64,000 nt of DNA from Scalesia atractyloides (GCA_947069175.1 CAMTDV010001633.1:61858102-61922101); one strand, 5' to 3'; positions 11,330 to 24,220 are shown, numbered from the stretch's first letter. A program made the numbers and translations. Notes: generated from the sequence alone by a model not told the origin.

Positions 11330-13436
11330 TGCACCCGCAATTACCGAGCTTTCGCATGGTCGTCTTCATATGTTCACCCACTAACGTACAACTTAACCCA
11401 AAAGAAATCGTGAATTAATAAATGACTCGAGTTTTGGGGTGTTGTAAAACGATGTTTAGGATTGTATCCACGAATTATCATGGACACGTTTGACGTATCA
11501 AAGTGTTGTTAGTTCCGTGACGTTTGGTGTGACATGCTTTGGCGTAATAGGTATCGGTACACTCATTGATAATCCTCAGCAGGAAAATTGGTCCATTAAC
11601 TGGATTTATACGAATGCCAGCCAAAACAGGATGTCCCGACTACCGGTATGTAACCCTTCCAGTTACTACATGTCTGTCACAAGAACTCACTTTGACGAGA
11701 AAGAAATATTAGTTGAAATTCGAAACAAAAAAAATAAGCCCAAAAATAACTGAAATGCTTTAAAAGAAGCAAAATCGATTCAAGACTTTAGATAGAAATA
11801 AGAATTAGAATATCAAATATTCGTATATCGCATATGGTGTGTGTACATATGTGACAAAGAAAAAGAAATAATAGACTATTGTTTAATAATATAAAGCACA
11901 TATTGTCATGTAAAGCATATGACACTTAGCATATAACAATCAAAGTGCTCACATACATTTGTGTGTGACAATAATATTTATAAGCTAAGACAATTTAAAC
12001 AATTAATCACATAAGGTACCTAAACAACTATAGTCTAAGTCTAAGGGTCTAATAACCTAAACCTAGTTCCCTATAGTCATTGGCTCTCTTACCAATCTTT
12101 CATACCCCGACCCGTAGCGGAATGGTACTGGGAATGATGATTGCCTGTAGCTTATGACGCTATTATAGGTTTAGATATTTAAAGCCATCAAATTATATTT
12201 GTCACACATAATCATAGAAAACATTTAACATAATTCATACATGAGTCAAAAGATGATTTGTTATGAACAAAGGACCAATTTAATTAATAAGGCATGTCCT
12301 ATGTGTCTTTTCGTTCAACGCTATCTCCTAATTGTGTACCTGCATCATACGTAAAAAGGTCTTGGGTCAACAAAATGTTAGTGAATAGATTTAGATTTCA
12401 AATAAAGCGTTTTTGATTTATTAATTGACCTATTTTACTTAAAAATCTTTTAAAAAATACTTAACATACAATTCCATATGTTGTAGAAACATCCACAATC
12501 ACCACAACTACAACAGATCACCATAATCATAACATAGATACAATAGAAACAATAAGACTCCAAGACTATAGCATGCATTAGGCTCAAACCCCGAAGAGTG
12601 AGTCTAATACTGGTGGAGATACTAGGCTACAATCCATGGTCATGGGGAACCTAGTCAGCCAGGTGGATCCACGCGAAACATGTGACACAAAGCGAGTAAC
12701 ACACAAACACACATATATGCAACAATAGATACGGGAACCATATAAACTAGAAATAAGAAACAATAGATACTAGAAATAAGAAACGCAACACATAAGAACA
12801 CATTGATTTGCATGTTGAGGATTTAACTTGAAACATTTAAAAACACATGATACACCCCAAAAATATTTGACTATAAAGGGGAGAGTAATAGATCTACTCA
12901 CTGGTTGCGAAGAACCGATCCACGAGAATGCACCACACGAGAAGAGAACGGTTTATATCTAAATTATAACCGCAATGTAAATAACCGAAATACCAAACGG
13001 AAGGGAAATATATACATTTTAGGGAATTGGGTTCTCCTATTTGAGGCTTAAATGATAATGCAATATGATAGTTAATTCAATATCTATATAAATAGTCATG
13101 ACTAATAATTTAATAATAATAATTTAATTGTTATCATAATCTTTAAATGCTACAAATTTGATCAATTAATAAAATTTATCTAACAAAATAAATACATTAG
13201 GTTTCTTGATTATCACATGTTTTAATAATAAATTTTATAAATGAAATTCTATTTATTTAACACTTTCATAAATCCTTAAATAAAATTATTATCTAAAACT
13301 ATGGAAAAATTATATAAAGTTCCGAATACAATTATTTAATCTATAAAAATCAGTAAAAATGGATGGTGAAAATCTTGTATTTTTAAATAATTAAAACATG
13401 TATAAATTAAATTCGATTTTGGCGGATGTTATAGAT
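11330..13436. mobile_element. Gypsy LTR-like debris, no genes
   Basis: No credible coding frame. The edges GGGGTGTTGTA near 11440-11450 and GGCGGATGTTATA near 13415-13427 resemble mutated TGTAACA(C/T)CC...TGTTACA gypsy LTR ends. Internal wording (GAGTAATAGATCTACTCACTGG) resembles the LTR at 1762-3894. The copia element appears to have inserted at its left side. Exact ends are not resolved. The open stretch at 11490-11753 matches nothing known. Confidence 0.4.
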
Positions 13437-13830
13437 AATCATCATCCACTTCAGTAGAAGGATGAGAGCCGGGCCGGACATGGTTCGCGGAGCCTCGTCA
13501 CGTGAAGATCTACCCCCCGGTGAGATGTTCATTCAGATTTGTCAACTTCGGATGTGATGAAACAGACGATGTGGGTTTAGCCCTTGTAGAAGCAAGGTTT
13601 TGGGCATACTGCCTTCCTTTCTTGGGATTAATCTGAGCCATAGCTGCAGATTCACTCTTTCTTGATTCCGGCCGCAACACACCTAAAGTGGTTGAGGCTT
13701 GAATCGACCCGCTCTCCATACCCTTCCTAGCCGAAATTGTCGCTGAAAAGCGATTAACATTTAAACTCTGGTCCAGTCCCTGATTTCTGGATCAATATCT
13801 TCATCACCAACTATCGCCGGTTGATGTACT
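13437..13830 (-). other. Unrecognised short coding-like fragment
   Basis: On the minus strand a reading IVGDEDIDPEIRDWTRV ends in a stop, and a second frame gives 69 aa (13510-13719) rich in Ser, Ala and Gln. Base composition is less AT-rich than its surroundings. It looks like a decayed gene or retroelement piece but I cannot name it. Confidence 0.25.
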
Positions 13831-14149
13831 CTAAATTATATATATTTTATATAAATATTCCCTACACTTTTGAGTAGTTTTTGGGTTGTTTTAATTAAAT
13901 TCTACTTGTATCTTATTCATATTTAGTGTTTAATAATTTTAAGAGATAATGAGTTAAAATTGGGTGTTTTAACTGAATTTGAGACCATGAGTATTTTGAA
14001 GTTTATGAAAAAAAGGAAGTTACGTTGAAATCTTATATCTTATATATATAATAAAATAAAATAAAATAAAATAAATGGAACTCAACTCAAGGAGGGCTTG
14101 TAAATCTTGTGTTTTGACTCGGCTCAAACATTTTGATATATTATGGGTT

Positions 14150-15870
14150 GACAAGGGATCCGTATTCTATTTTTATGTTTCTTTTGTGAAACCCTAGATT
14201 TCTATCTCCTTCTCCTGTACTCTTCTTCTTCTCCCTGGACGCTTCTTTAACAAAACCCTAGATTTCCATTTGTTCATCCTTCTTCTCCTTCAAGCTCTAT
14301 AATCCATCAACCTCTGCAATCGGATTGATTCAACCATCAGGTACACCTTTATTATTGTTCATTTTTTCACGATTTATAACTCTACTGGAGACGCCATTGT
14401 TCTCTTCCTTATTTTCTTTTTATTTCCAAAACCTACAGAAACCCTAACCACTTTCTTCATTGCGATTTGGGAGAAAGGCTTCAAATTCCTGCACACGATT
14501 ATGATAATAGGTTACAATCTTGCACCTCTTGATTCTCTTCAAGGTATCTTTTATGTTCTAATTGCTCATTTGATCTTCTATAGTTTTATATTGCTTATCT
14601 TTTCTCTTCTTGATTTGAGTTCTTTAAGGTTTTGAATACCATATGATGTTTTCTATTTCGTCTGATCCGATTTATAAATCTGATGTTTTTTTGTCTGTGG
14701 TTTTGTTTGTGTTTATTTGATCTATATAAAATTTTGTTATATGTATGTGTTTGATCTAATGATTATTAGATTCTTATATGTTAATCTTGGTTATTTAATT
14801 TTATCAATTGCGATTTATGTTCTTTCATTTTTTAGCTAATATATTTTTTTCTTTACCTTGGTTTATTCTCACAGGTCATGGAAATCACTAGTTCCAGGCA
14901 TTAAAACAAATGTCTAAAGATGATTGTGATTCTATCTTTGTATGTTTTTTGAGAACTTTTAAGGTGCAATTATCATTTCCTTGGTTCTGCAACATGACAT
15001 TATTTTCATATATTATATTATAAACATGATTAGGATATATGCATACACATGGTATACAAATATTGTTTTTTAGATACATACAAGGCAAGCATATGGTGTA
15101 AAAAACATGTGAAGATAACATTTATGTTAACCAATGACTCTCAAGAAGAAGAACATTGCGATCACTTTTTCCAAGTCATTCTTCTCTAGACCAAGTCAAC
15201 TTTTCTACAACATTTTTTTTGCTAAATTCATGTACCTTTATGTGATCTTAATGTTGTAAAAGTTAAATATAAAGAAGCATATGTATTTTTTCAGCTTCTT
15301 TTCGATATGTTAAGCCATTCGGCTAATCAGCGGCTATTTTATCGGGTTGGGCAAAACATCCAGTTCTAATAGGAAAAAGAGTTAATGTTCTTAAATGAAA
15401 CATTCGCTATTGGACTCTTAAATCTGACAAAGGATTCATTATTAGAGGTTAAAGTGACTACTTTCCCAAATATACACTTGTATGGATGCCAAATGATCTA
15501 AGCTTAAACATATATTCAAGGTTATATTTTTGCCGATTGAACGCATGTAACCGATTTAGTATGCCAAATTATTCGTTTTAACTTTTAATTTAGTTTATCT
15601 TTATCTCTTTGAACACGTATCGGTTCAAATTTTATATGAATCTGAGATATGCTAATAAGAGATTTGTTTCATGGTTAGAAGTGTATCCTATGCTTTTTTG
15701 GCATTCATTTTATTATTTTTTTTTCAAGGTGAAGGAGGTAGTACCTGAAGCTAGAAGAAGCGATGCCTTGCTCTCATTTTCTTTGTTGGATGCTCAAATG
15801 TAGTTGGACATGATTAAAAAATTACAGTTAGCATTGCTTTGTTTGTATGAGAATTGTATCACATGCGTAG
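14150..15870 (+). other. Gene-leader-like sequence at the start of a chimeric fragment block
   Basis: From 14180 to 14340 the sequence reads like a plant 5' leader: AACCCTAGATTTC appears twice among CTTCTTCTC tracts, and a donor-like CAG|GTACAC follows. The next 530 bp are T-rich like a 5'UTR intron and end at an acceptor-like TCTCACAG near 14875. The rest has no clear coding frame. A short stretch at about 15729-15803 (VPEARRSDALLSFSLLDAQM) is open but unrecognised. It precedes the ERDJ2-like and NUP107-like pieces in the same direction. Confidence 0.35.
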
Positions 15871-16500
15871 AAGTATGCTTGGATTAGAATATAGGGCTAC
15901 AGATTTAGAAATCAAGAAGGCATATAGAAGACTTTTCATCCAGTACCATCCGGATAAGTATCTAAACCCAGGTTGATTTTTATACCACTGTTAAGATTCT
16001 TTTCCTTCCCCAAACATATTTTGTTTGCTATGTAATTTCTATGGGGGATAACTTTGTTTTTCTTTTTCTTTCAGAGGCTCCGAATTATTTTGTCGAATAC
16101 ATATCAAAGGCTTATCAGGCTTTAACGGATCCCATATCACGTGAGAACTTTGAAAAATATGGCCATCGTGATGGCAGGCAGGTATAACTTTGTGATTTAT
16201 ATTATAATTGGCATAGACTTAGGTCATTTAACTCTTTATAGTCTGGTGTATATGACTAATGGATTTGAGTATATTGTGGTTACAAGGGCTTCAATGGGCA
16301 TCACCCTTCCTCAGTTTTTATTGAACATTGATGGGACGTCAAGCGCAATTAAATTACTTGGGATTGTTGGAATTTGCATTATATTTCCCTTGGTGATGGT
16401 TGTGATGTACTTATCTGTCATCCAAATATACTGGAAACTTTGTCTTAAAGACTACGTTATCAACATATTTCTACCTTATTAGGCCTTCTTTGACTCCAAG
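15871..16500 (+). pseudogene. ERDJ2/SEC63-like J-domain fragment, introns retained
   Basis: Three exon-like pieces read as a plant ERDJ2-type (SEC63) protein, an ER-membrane J-domain co-chaperone of the translocon. 15871-15971 gives the J-domain start (EIKKAYRRLFIQYHPDK, with the HPD motif). 16075-16181 gives NYFVEYISKAYQALTDPISR and ENFEKYGHRDGRQ. 16287-16500 gives a membrane stretch (LGIVGICIIFPLVMVVMYLS). GT-AG introns separate them, so the piece was copied as DNA and not from mRNA. There is a one-base deletion at about 16293 and a further frame loss before KPSLTPSK. The N-terminal exon and everything after about 16500 are missing. It is not functional. Confidence 0.85.
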
Positions 16501-16974
16501 GTACGACTAACTTTTGACTTAGACCTTTTTGTTAATTTTTTTTAACGTTTTTTACTTACTTGGATGGTTTATTTGTGCATTTATGACTAACGAATTTGCG
16601 TTTCTTGGGCCAAGCTACCTTTATATAGCTAATTTCTTCACGTACATCATGTGGCATAAGTCTATTTAAGTTGGGGTTTGAGTATGAATGTATGCAATTA
16701 ATTTCAGCAGTAAAAGTTTGCTTCTTTAATCTGTTTCATTCACACAAAAAAACACTTTGATTTAAAGGGTTGAACCAACAAAGTTGTATGTGTGTGAGAG
16801 AGAACACTTACATCGGTAGCGTTAATGGCATAACTTTTTGGTCGTTTGGGATTATAAGTTTCCATTTTCACAATGAGCTAACCTAACAATTTTGAAACCT
16901 AAAATGAAAATAATGAAATTAAAAAAAATAAAATAGGAAAATGAGGAAATCTTCACAACTTTAGTGATATCACA

Positions 16975-16988
16975 TATATATATATATA

Positions 16989-17030
<42 letters not shown>

Positions 17031-17032
17031 TT
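16975..17032. repeat. (TA)n microsatellite
   Basis: Almost pure TA dinucleotides, interrupted once by TC, between the ERDJ2-like and NUP107-like fragments. Confidence 0.9.
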
Positions 17033-17195
17033 TATATACAGGAAAACATATATAAATATTCATCCGCCAAAGAGTTGTAAAGTGTTTACTAATTTTGTAG
17101 TTTTCCTTGCAGCATTTAACTAGTTTATAATGCTACAATAGTGTATCATTTAATTAGTTTGAGGTGATGTTTTATGATTTTTTTTTTCATTTCAG

Positions 17196-17555
17196 CTACC
17201 AACAACTTCACATATCGAGACTTGCCAATTTGTTGCTGAACATCATACAACTCAGTTATGCGTTAGAGTTATCCAATGGCTTGAAGGATTAACCTCCAAG
17301 GCTCTTGATGATTTTGGAGACAATGTGATATTTTAGTTTTCTAAGTGATATCATCAATACTGAGGCTTTATTATTAGCATCTTATTTGTTTTGTTAAGAT
17401 ACGTTGGCTCTAATGTTAGCACACATCTCCCTGCCTCTGAAGTTTGGAAACATACCCAAAGGTGTCTGAAGAAAGGCTTGAGAAATGAGAAAATTTTTCA
17501 GCATTTGGATATTGATGCTCCAACTCGCGAACAGGCTCAACCACTTCTTATGACG
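17196..17555 (+). pseudogene. NUP107-like nuclear-pore fragment, introns retained
   Basis: Two exon-like pieces match plant NUP107, a scaffold nucleoporin of the Y-complex. 17196-17324 reads TSHIETCQFVAEHHTTQLCV followed by RVIQWLEGLTSKALD. 17399-17555 reads VWKHTQRCLKKG and HLDIDAPTREQAQ. A GT-AG intron (17325-17398) lies between them, again pointing to DNA-level copying. An extra T near 17404 breaks the frame and the piece ends in stops by 17584. Only about 85 residues of a roughly 1000-residue protein are present. It lies in the same direction as the ERDJ2 piece although these are different genes in plants, so the block is a fusion of captured or rearranged pieces. Confidence 0.85.
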
Positions 17556-18731
17556 AAGTATTCTTTTTTAGTTACTAGTTACTGAGAACATTTTTTTACC
17601 CTGTATCTTTAAGCTATAATGTAAAATGATGCTAATTAAGCTACGCAGTGACTCTGTATGAAGGTCCTTCGTGTAAAATTAGTGTCATCTTAGAGCCATA
17701 ATCAGAAGCAATTCTTGAGGAATATCTGTTGTTTGGTAAGTCATTAGCCTAAAAGTTATGTTGAAGTAGAGTAGTAGTACGTTGACGATAGCTAAAGGCG
17801 TTGAATTGGGTTGTGTTGTGTTTTATAATTATTGTGCCAGCTGGGTTAAGCCAAAATGTTTAACTAAAAAAATTGGTTGAACAAATGGCAAGGGTAGAAA
17901 GTTACATGTTTTGACTCTCATTTGGGCCTGTTATCCAACCTGGCACTTTGTTTATATAACATGGCGCTTTGTTTATATTTTTTTAATACACTTAATGTTT
18001 ATCTAAATAATTTCTCCAACTCGTGAAGCATTCCTAGGTGATAACCTAGTTGTTTATATGGTTAAATATCTTGATGAAGTAACTTCATGATTTAAGTTAT
18101 TCTTTTGTTTTGACTTAGGAAAAGTTTGGACAACAATTAATGGTATTTGGGGGAATCATACATCATATAACTGGTTTACAGTCCAGTATGTAACACTGGT
18201 TGAATTATAAGATTCGTTGTATTCAAAGAAAATAATTATTACAAAATTTGAATTATTCTTGATATTGCACATGTTAAATTTTGATATAAACACATAGTAT
18301 CCTAAAATGAACTATCCATACCAAGTTAAAGAGAATATAACATTACTCGATATAAATGATGCATTTAAGAAAATACTTTATATATATTTGTTAGTTCAGT
18401 AATAATAATTTGATATACATAATATATATATATATATATAGTAATTAAATCTATATATTATGTTATGATACGTAAAGAATGTGAATTAAATTCTTAAATC
18501 TCATCCTTATCTTGGAAATGAGACGAAATAGAAAAAACTGATGAACACATAAAAGTTTCTTTAAAATTTTGGGATGATAATGAGAAGGCTCTTAATTCCT
18601 AATTGAGATGGAGTTGGTAGCGATAGAGATGGATTGTGGTGGGTATATCTAATTATAATAAAAAGTTCAGTTAATATCATATAATATTCTCTATTTCAAT
18701 TCATTACTAATATTATTATCTATTAATTAAA
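17556..18731. other. AT-rich spacer, nothing recognised
   Basis: About 1.2 kb of AT-rich sequence with a short (TA)n tract near 18420-18440. I see no gene, RNA or clear element end, so the right edge of the gene-fragment block is not defined. Confidence 0.4.
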
Positions 18732-20245
18732 GGAAAAATTACACGCTTTGTCCTTTATCTTAATACCATTTTGCAGGTGATGTCCTTTTCAACTAATGTT
18801 GACTGGTTTTGTCCTTTACAAGGAATTTTATTGCACGTCTTGTCCTTTAGTCCCAATCCAGTTAGATTTTCTTGTTAAATCTGGTTATCCCAATGGTATT
18901 TTAGTCTTTTTACTCTTTATTTAATATTATTTAAAAAATAAAACAAAACTTTTTTAGAAATTATTTTTATTATATATATATATATATAATATATAAAACT
19001 GCTTCTCTCTCTAAACCTCTGTCTCTCTCTACCACACACACACACACACACACACTCTCACAAACATTCAGATCCCACCACCATCAACCGACCCCACCAC
19101 CATGAACCCACCTGCCACCGGAAACGACAACCTGACTGAAACCACCTGCCACCGGAAACGACAACCCGACTGAATCCCCACCCAACTGAAACCACCTGCC
19201 ACCGGAAACGACAACCCGACTGAAACTCCAACCCAGAAACGACAACGGCGGTTCACCACCATCCACCCACCGGTTCACCACCATCTTCACTGCCTTAGCG
19301 CCGCCACAACAACAACCCCACTACTCCTTCGCTCACCTCCACCCGCCACACCCCACAACACCTGATAGAGAAAGAGATGAGCAGAGAGAAGGATCTGCCA
19401 TCTCTTTGATTTTTACAGAACCATCTAATTTGTGGGTTTGGTGCTTCACCTTTTAATCGGAACATGAATTTGTGGGTTTTATGCTTTTTCTTCAGTCATC
19501 CCATCCTTCACAGCGAGCAAAACAAACTTATTGATGGTAAAAATTGAATCTTTTTCTTAAATCTAATGAAAGAGGAATCTTTATGATGATTTAAGAGGCA
19601 CCCAGATAAAAAGTTTTGAAATTTTTTGTGGGTGTGTGTAAAGTTTAGAAACCGATTACGAAAAACCAAGATTTGATGATTTCGGTGAAGAAATGGGTGG
19701 GTACAAAGCGATAAAGATTTGAACAGATGTGAAGGAAAACAAGTAGTTTTTGAAGAGAATTTGTGGGCAGCAGAAGCTATGACCAGGAAATAAACATGAG
19801 GCTTCAAATACTCCAACCATTTAGGATTTTATTTCTGGGATGTTTGAATCTTCACAGGTAAATGATGTTCAGATAGCATCTAATTTGTTGTTGGCTTGAA
19901 AATTGTTGTTGGCTTGAAGTTGGGTGATGACATTGGGGTTGCAGGTGGTATTTGGATGAAGAAGAGGATGAGGGGTGGGGGTGAGGCCTTTATACATACA
20001 TAATTATATGTATATATTTATACATATATATGAGTATTTATAAAAATTGTCATTTATATGCATAAAGACTAAACTACCCTCACGTGACTTGTATGTGATC
20101 AGATTTAACAAGAAAATCTAACTAGTTTAGGGCCAAAGGTTGTAACGTGCAACAAATTCCTTGTAAAGGGCGAAACCAGTTAACATTCGTTGAAAATGAC
20201 ACCACCTGCAAAATGGTGTTAAGATAAAGGACAAAACGTGTTTCG
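18732..20245. mobile_element. Mutator-like non-autonomous element (1514 bp) with 9-bp TSD
   Basis: The target duplication TTAATTAAA is perfect at 18723-18731 and 20246-20254. The terminal inverted repeats are about 160 bp long and diverged; they share words such as TTTGTCCTTTATCTTAA, ACCATTTTGCAGGTG and GTTAGATTTTCTTGTTAAAT. No transposase frame is present. The core has a CCACC-rich minisatellite (19105-19230) and about 600 bp of gene-like but uncoding sequence. A 9-bp duplication with long TIRs is the Mutator superfamily signature. Confidence 0.85.
19105..19230. repeat. CACCTGCCACCGGAAACGAC minisatellite
   Basis: Three copies of CACCTGCCACCGGAAACGAC followed by AACC(T/C)GACTGAA, with spacing of about 36 and 56 bp. 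It makes long reverse-strand open frames of Gly/Val that are not real genes. It lies in the core of the Mutator-like element. Confidence 0.8.
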
Positions 20246-20254
20246 TTAATTAAA

Positions 20255-21080
20255 TTTTGTTTTAGTTAATAGATTTAATAGATAAAATAATCCATTTAGT
20301 TGAAATATCACTTCACTATTTTTAATATATAAACTCAAATCCGAGTGTTATTATTTTACATTTTTTGTGGTGTTGATATGAAATATTAATGCGTATAATT
20401 TAAAAGAATAACATTATTAATAACGTAACACCGTGTTTCTTAGATGATACCAATGTATTTTTTTTTCAAATGTAAACATATCATTTAATTATATTTATAT
20501 TTAATTTACGCAAAAACAGATAAACGAAAGCAAACCATATTTAAAAAATAATAAAATCATAGATAATTTCTATATTATTTAATCATATATTAGAATTAGA
20601 TATTAATGAATAAATGATATCATTAATGAATTGACGGAGAGAATGTGATGTAGTATTATTTGAAGTCTTTTATTAGAATTAAGTATTTATATTTATTTGT
20701 TATTATATGTTTAGAAATATTAGATTTTTAGATATTTTATTAATATTGTTACTAAATTGATGGAGAAAATGTCATCTGGCACTAGATGAACTAATTTATC
20801 ATAATTAGATATGATTAGATGATATGTGACATTAGAAACACTCTTTTATTATAATTAGATTAATAGAAGGCGGCCCAGAGGAGAAGAATACAAGGATCTA
20901 TTATATCACAATATCTTTCAGCGGATACAAAAAAAGAAAAGAAAAAAGAGCCCAGGCCCATTGACGGTTAGCAATTCGGATAAGAGCCAAGATCGTGACA
21001 TTTGAGTTTTTATAAATTTTTTAAGCATTGCCCATTTAATATGATTGATCCATATATAAAAAGAATCCATGAATAATAAA
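20255..21080. other. AT-rich spacer, no gene
   Basis: Very AT-rich. The phrase ATTGA(C/T)GGAGA(G/A)AATGT occurs twice (about 20630 and 20757), which hints at an old repeat. Nothing else is supported. Confidence 0.4.
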
Positions 21081-22210
21081 ACCTGATATACGACGAGAGG
21101 ACGCTATAAGGAGGAGGAAGTGTCAGGGTTCTCAAACGAGTTAGTTTAATTTTTATTACTTTGTCTTATTAAAACTATGAACATGATTTATTTGTTGTTT
21201 CAGACTTGTTTATTATTGTTCCTGACTATGATTCTTGGCTAATTAGTTTATCTACCCGGGTTTGTGATGAATATTCATGTTAATCAGTAATCTTTTTGTT
21301 TTTTGGTAATTTAATGATGGATTAATATTAAAGTAAAAGATTTAATTATATTTAACTAGATGTGTGTGCGTACTTTATTTTAATTTATTATCGTTCAAGC
21401 GTTCCTCGTGTGTCTTCGTGAATGTCTTTCATGTATAAATGCATGTTAGGTTACTTACTGTGTGTTTGTAACTACTTTATGGTTTACTAAGCTCGTATCC
21501 CATAGGAACTTTGTTTGATAATTTAGAGCAGTTTAGTGTTCTACCTATTCTTGAGACCGGGAGGAGATCTGTCTAGATTCCCTAGTATTATTTGCTTTCC
21601 TAAGTCTTGTTCATTGTTTTTAGGTTACCCCGTGCACTCTAGAGTGTATTGTGATTAGTGAGACCGAGAGGATATCTAGTTTTTGGGTACTTTAGTATTT
21701 TAGATGAGATCGAGAGGTGATCCAATTCATACCAGTAAGCTTTATTTGACCTTTAGGACCTTAGGAGAAGTTGATGAGACCGGGAGGAGATTCAACCTAT
21801 CTTTAGTCTTAGAGTATCTTTATTATTATAACCTGGTTCCATCATAGTTACCAGTGCCGAGAGAAAACTGAGAGTCACAAATAGGATTCCAAACCTGGGT
21901 AGTACTTCTTCATCCTTGATTTCACCCTAGTAGTCTTCAGCATCGTATTGGTAATTTAGTTATCTTAGTTAATTCTTTTAGTGTGATTAGTTAAAACCCA
22001 AAATCCAACCAAATCAAATAAACCAGTTAAGTAATTAGTTGAGTCAAAGTCTAGTTTAGCGTCGGTAGTATCTCGTGAGTTCGATACTCGGACTTCATTA
22101 GGCTTTACTACATAGATAAGTGGTCTAGCATTTAGAAAGTCTTAATTTATAAATTTAAAACTAGAGTGTCTAAGTTAAGTTGGTTTTTATAGACCATATT
22201 TACCACATCA
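21081..22210 (+). repeat. Noncoding retroelement-like region with spaced GAGACCGGGAGGAGAT motifs
   Basis: The motif TGAGACCG(G/A)GAGGAGAT or a close variant occurs at about 21552, 21659, 21703 and 21775, with a weaker copy near 21858. TCTCGTGAGTTCGATACTCG near 22072 is wording I associate with leaders of plant gypsy elements, but the assignment is weak. No coding frame is present. Confidence 0.45.
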
Positions 22211-22429
22211 TCGGTTCGTCCGGTACCATCAGTGGGCCACTAGAACTCCCAGCACCAGCAGTCGGTGGTTCCGAAGGAGCAACACTCGCTTGAGGAACTT
22301 CCGTACCACCTGGGGCCGTAATATCATAAGTCGCATGAGCAATCTATTGTAGAAAACTTTCAGTCTCCTCGATGGTTTGCAAAAAAATAAAGACATCGTA
22401 GCACCTTCAAAAAAAATAATTAATGTAAA

Positions 22430-23165
22430 ATAAAATTAAAAAAAATAAAAACTTCGGTCAACCAGAGCAAGGCCACTCACCATCCTCCTTATTAACAATT
22501 ACGGGCCAATCCCTGTCCTATTGAGTCCAGGTCCTACTGATCCGCCTAGCAACAAGAGATGCTCCGGTAGATGACGAATAGGACTCCGGTTATCAACCTC
22601 GTCCTGGGCTAAAACTTCGTCGAAAATAAAGCCATCTTTAAGTTCAAAGTCCATATATTGTTCTTTGAATCTCCAGGGCAGGTCCGAAGGTAAACATAGG
22701 TTATCCAGCCAGAAAAAGTTATCTTTCCAATGTTTTAGGCTGGACTTTTCTTCAATTGCTGGGGACAGATTTGCGGTGGGAAAACGTGAACCAGTCACCG
22801 GCCATGATAAGCTCGTAAAAATATCGAAATACATTTAGGTCTGTTTCCGGTTCAAGGCTTTACAAGAAACCTCAAAATGGTTTATTCTGTTAAGTCCGAA
22901 CGGGTTCACCTAGGAAAGGTGTACCCCCAAAGAACCGAAGCACCTTTATTAAAAACCTCGCAAAAGGAACGCGGTAGTTTGCAAAATTACACAGGGTGTA
23001 AAAAGCAAACTTTCCGGCAAGAAGAGGACAGACTGCCCAATTCTGTTCCGGAAGTTCAGGCTTTAAACAAGCCGGGATATAATAAGTCCTAATAAATATA
23101 TCTAATTGCTTTTGTGTTAAAACACTAAAGAAAACAGGCAAGTTCTCTTCGCCCGAAACCATGAC
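22430..23165 (-). pseudogene. Gypsy-type gag-N-terminal remnant (PF04195-like)
   Basis: On the minus strand the frame starting at 23162 reads LDIFIRTYYIPACLKPELPE, then PLLAGKFAFYTLCNFANYRV and PFARFLIKVLRFF, then stops. The second part is in another frame, with AGDWFTFSHRK, LKHWKDNFFWLDN and LCLPSDLPWRFKEQ (22499-22834). The pattern (a start of the SEFHPIP type, then the plastic hydrophobic block, then WKxxFFxVD) is that of the 'putative gypsy type transposon' domain found at the start of Tat-lineage Gag. At least one frame change and several stops make it inactive. Confidence 0.7.
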
Positions 23166-23329
23166 TAAAAAAGGAGGTAAAGTAGAGAACGTAACTCTCT
23201 TTAAAAAAGAAGAACTAGAGAAGAGAAGACAATCTTCGGAATCACGAACTCTGTATAAAAGGCGAAAGAGAGCAGAGAGGAGAGTTGGTAGAAAGGAAAA
23301 GATAAACAGTAAAAGTCAGATTCTCCATA

Positions 23330-23940
23330 TATAAGGGGTAATGGTGGACAACTGTTTTACACGTCCAATCGGAAGTCACATCAATAAAGCGGTTGCGATT
23401 CCCGAAGAGGGGAAATTATGGACACATGCAAGTGATAGACAGGCATATGCCACGTCATCACTTGGGTGACAGACGGTCAACCACATGAAAAGTCTTGTCA
23501 ATCCAGCCTCCGGACTTAACAGACTAGGGACTTGTAGATACATGGCCAAACCATGTCTTCGAACATGGCAGATACGTAACCGAACCAACATTGACGGATA
23601 AAATCGGGATAACTTCCCCAAGACGCAATGGAATTCCGGCCTCTACGAAGGGAAGCACATCAAAAGGTGCGACAAATATCCTTCTCCAAGTACACTTCAA
23701 GTACGATTTTCTCTAAACCTTCGTCCTACCTTTCTCTCTCCACTTTCTCTTAATAAGCAAATACTTATCCTCACGTCGGAGGGTGGTCGCAGAGTGGCCA
23801 TCCCACCTCGGCGACGAGCATAAGAGTCTGTTAATCGTGCGGGACTATCTTGTTCACAGGTTTTCAAGATCTAATCGAACCAGACCAGACTTCATTCTAG
23901 TTTTTGGATCTTCAATGGGGTCATATAACTTGAGTGTCTA
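23330..23940 (+). mobile_element. Possible Tat-type LTR piece
   Basis: CTCTTAATAAGCAAATACTT followed by CACGTCGGAGGGTGGTCGC is like the R/U5 part of Tat-lineage gypsy LTRs on the plus strand. It lies next to the minus-strand PF04195-like remnant, so the two are either different elements or rearranged. Ends are not resolved. A (TG)n(GA)n tract follows at about 23975-24010. Confidence 0.35.
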
Positions 23941-24220
23941 GTGGAATTATACCCCTTCAGTTATACATATGTGTATATATATATGTGTGTGTGTGTGAGA
24001 GAGAGAGAGAGAAAATCAATGGTGACGCCGCTATGCACATCATAACCATGTTCTATTACGACTGGGACGGTGTTCCGGACGCCGTGGGACGTTATAGCCC
24101 AATACAACGCCTTATAATCCCGCTACATGACCTAAGGGTGAAAGAGATGGTCACCTCTTGAGGAGAGGTAAACTCCCCACCCACCCAATCACATCTTGTC
24201 ATGTCAATCTCCATCTTTAA

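Noticed and set aside
15871..17584. A working J-domain/nucleoporin fusion gene
   Set aside because: One-base deletions and insertions break both parts, and both lack their starts and ends.
19068..19290. Reverse-strand Gly/Val-rich open frames
   Set aside because: Produced by a CCACC/CCGGAAACGAC minisatellite inside a Mutator-like element.
22877..23092. Plus-strand frame
   Set aside because: Shadow of the minus-strand PF04195-like remnant.
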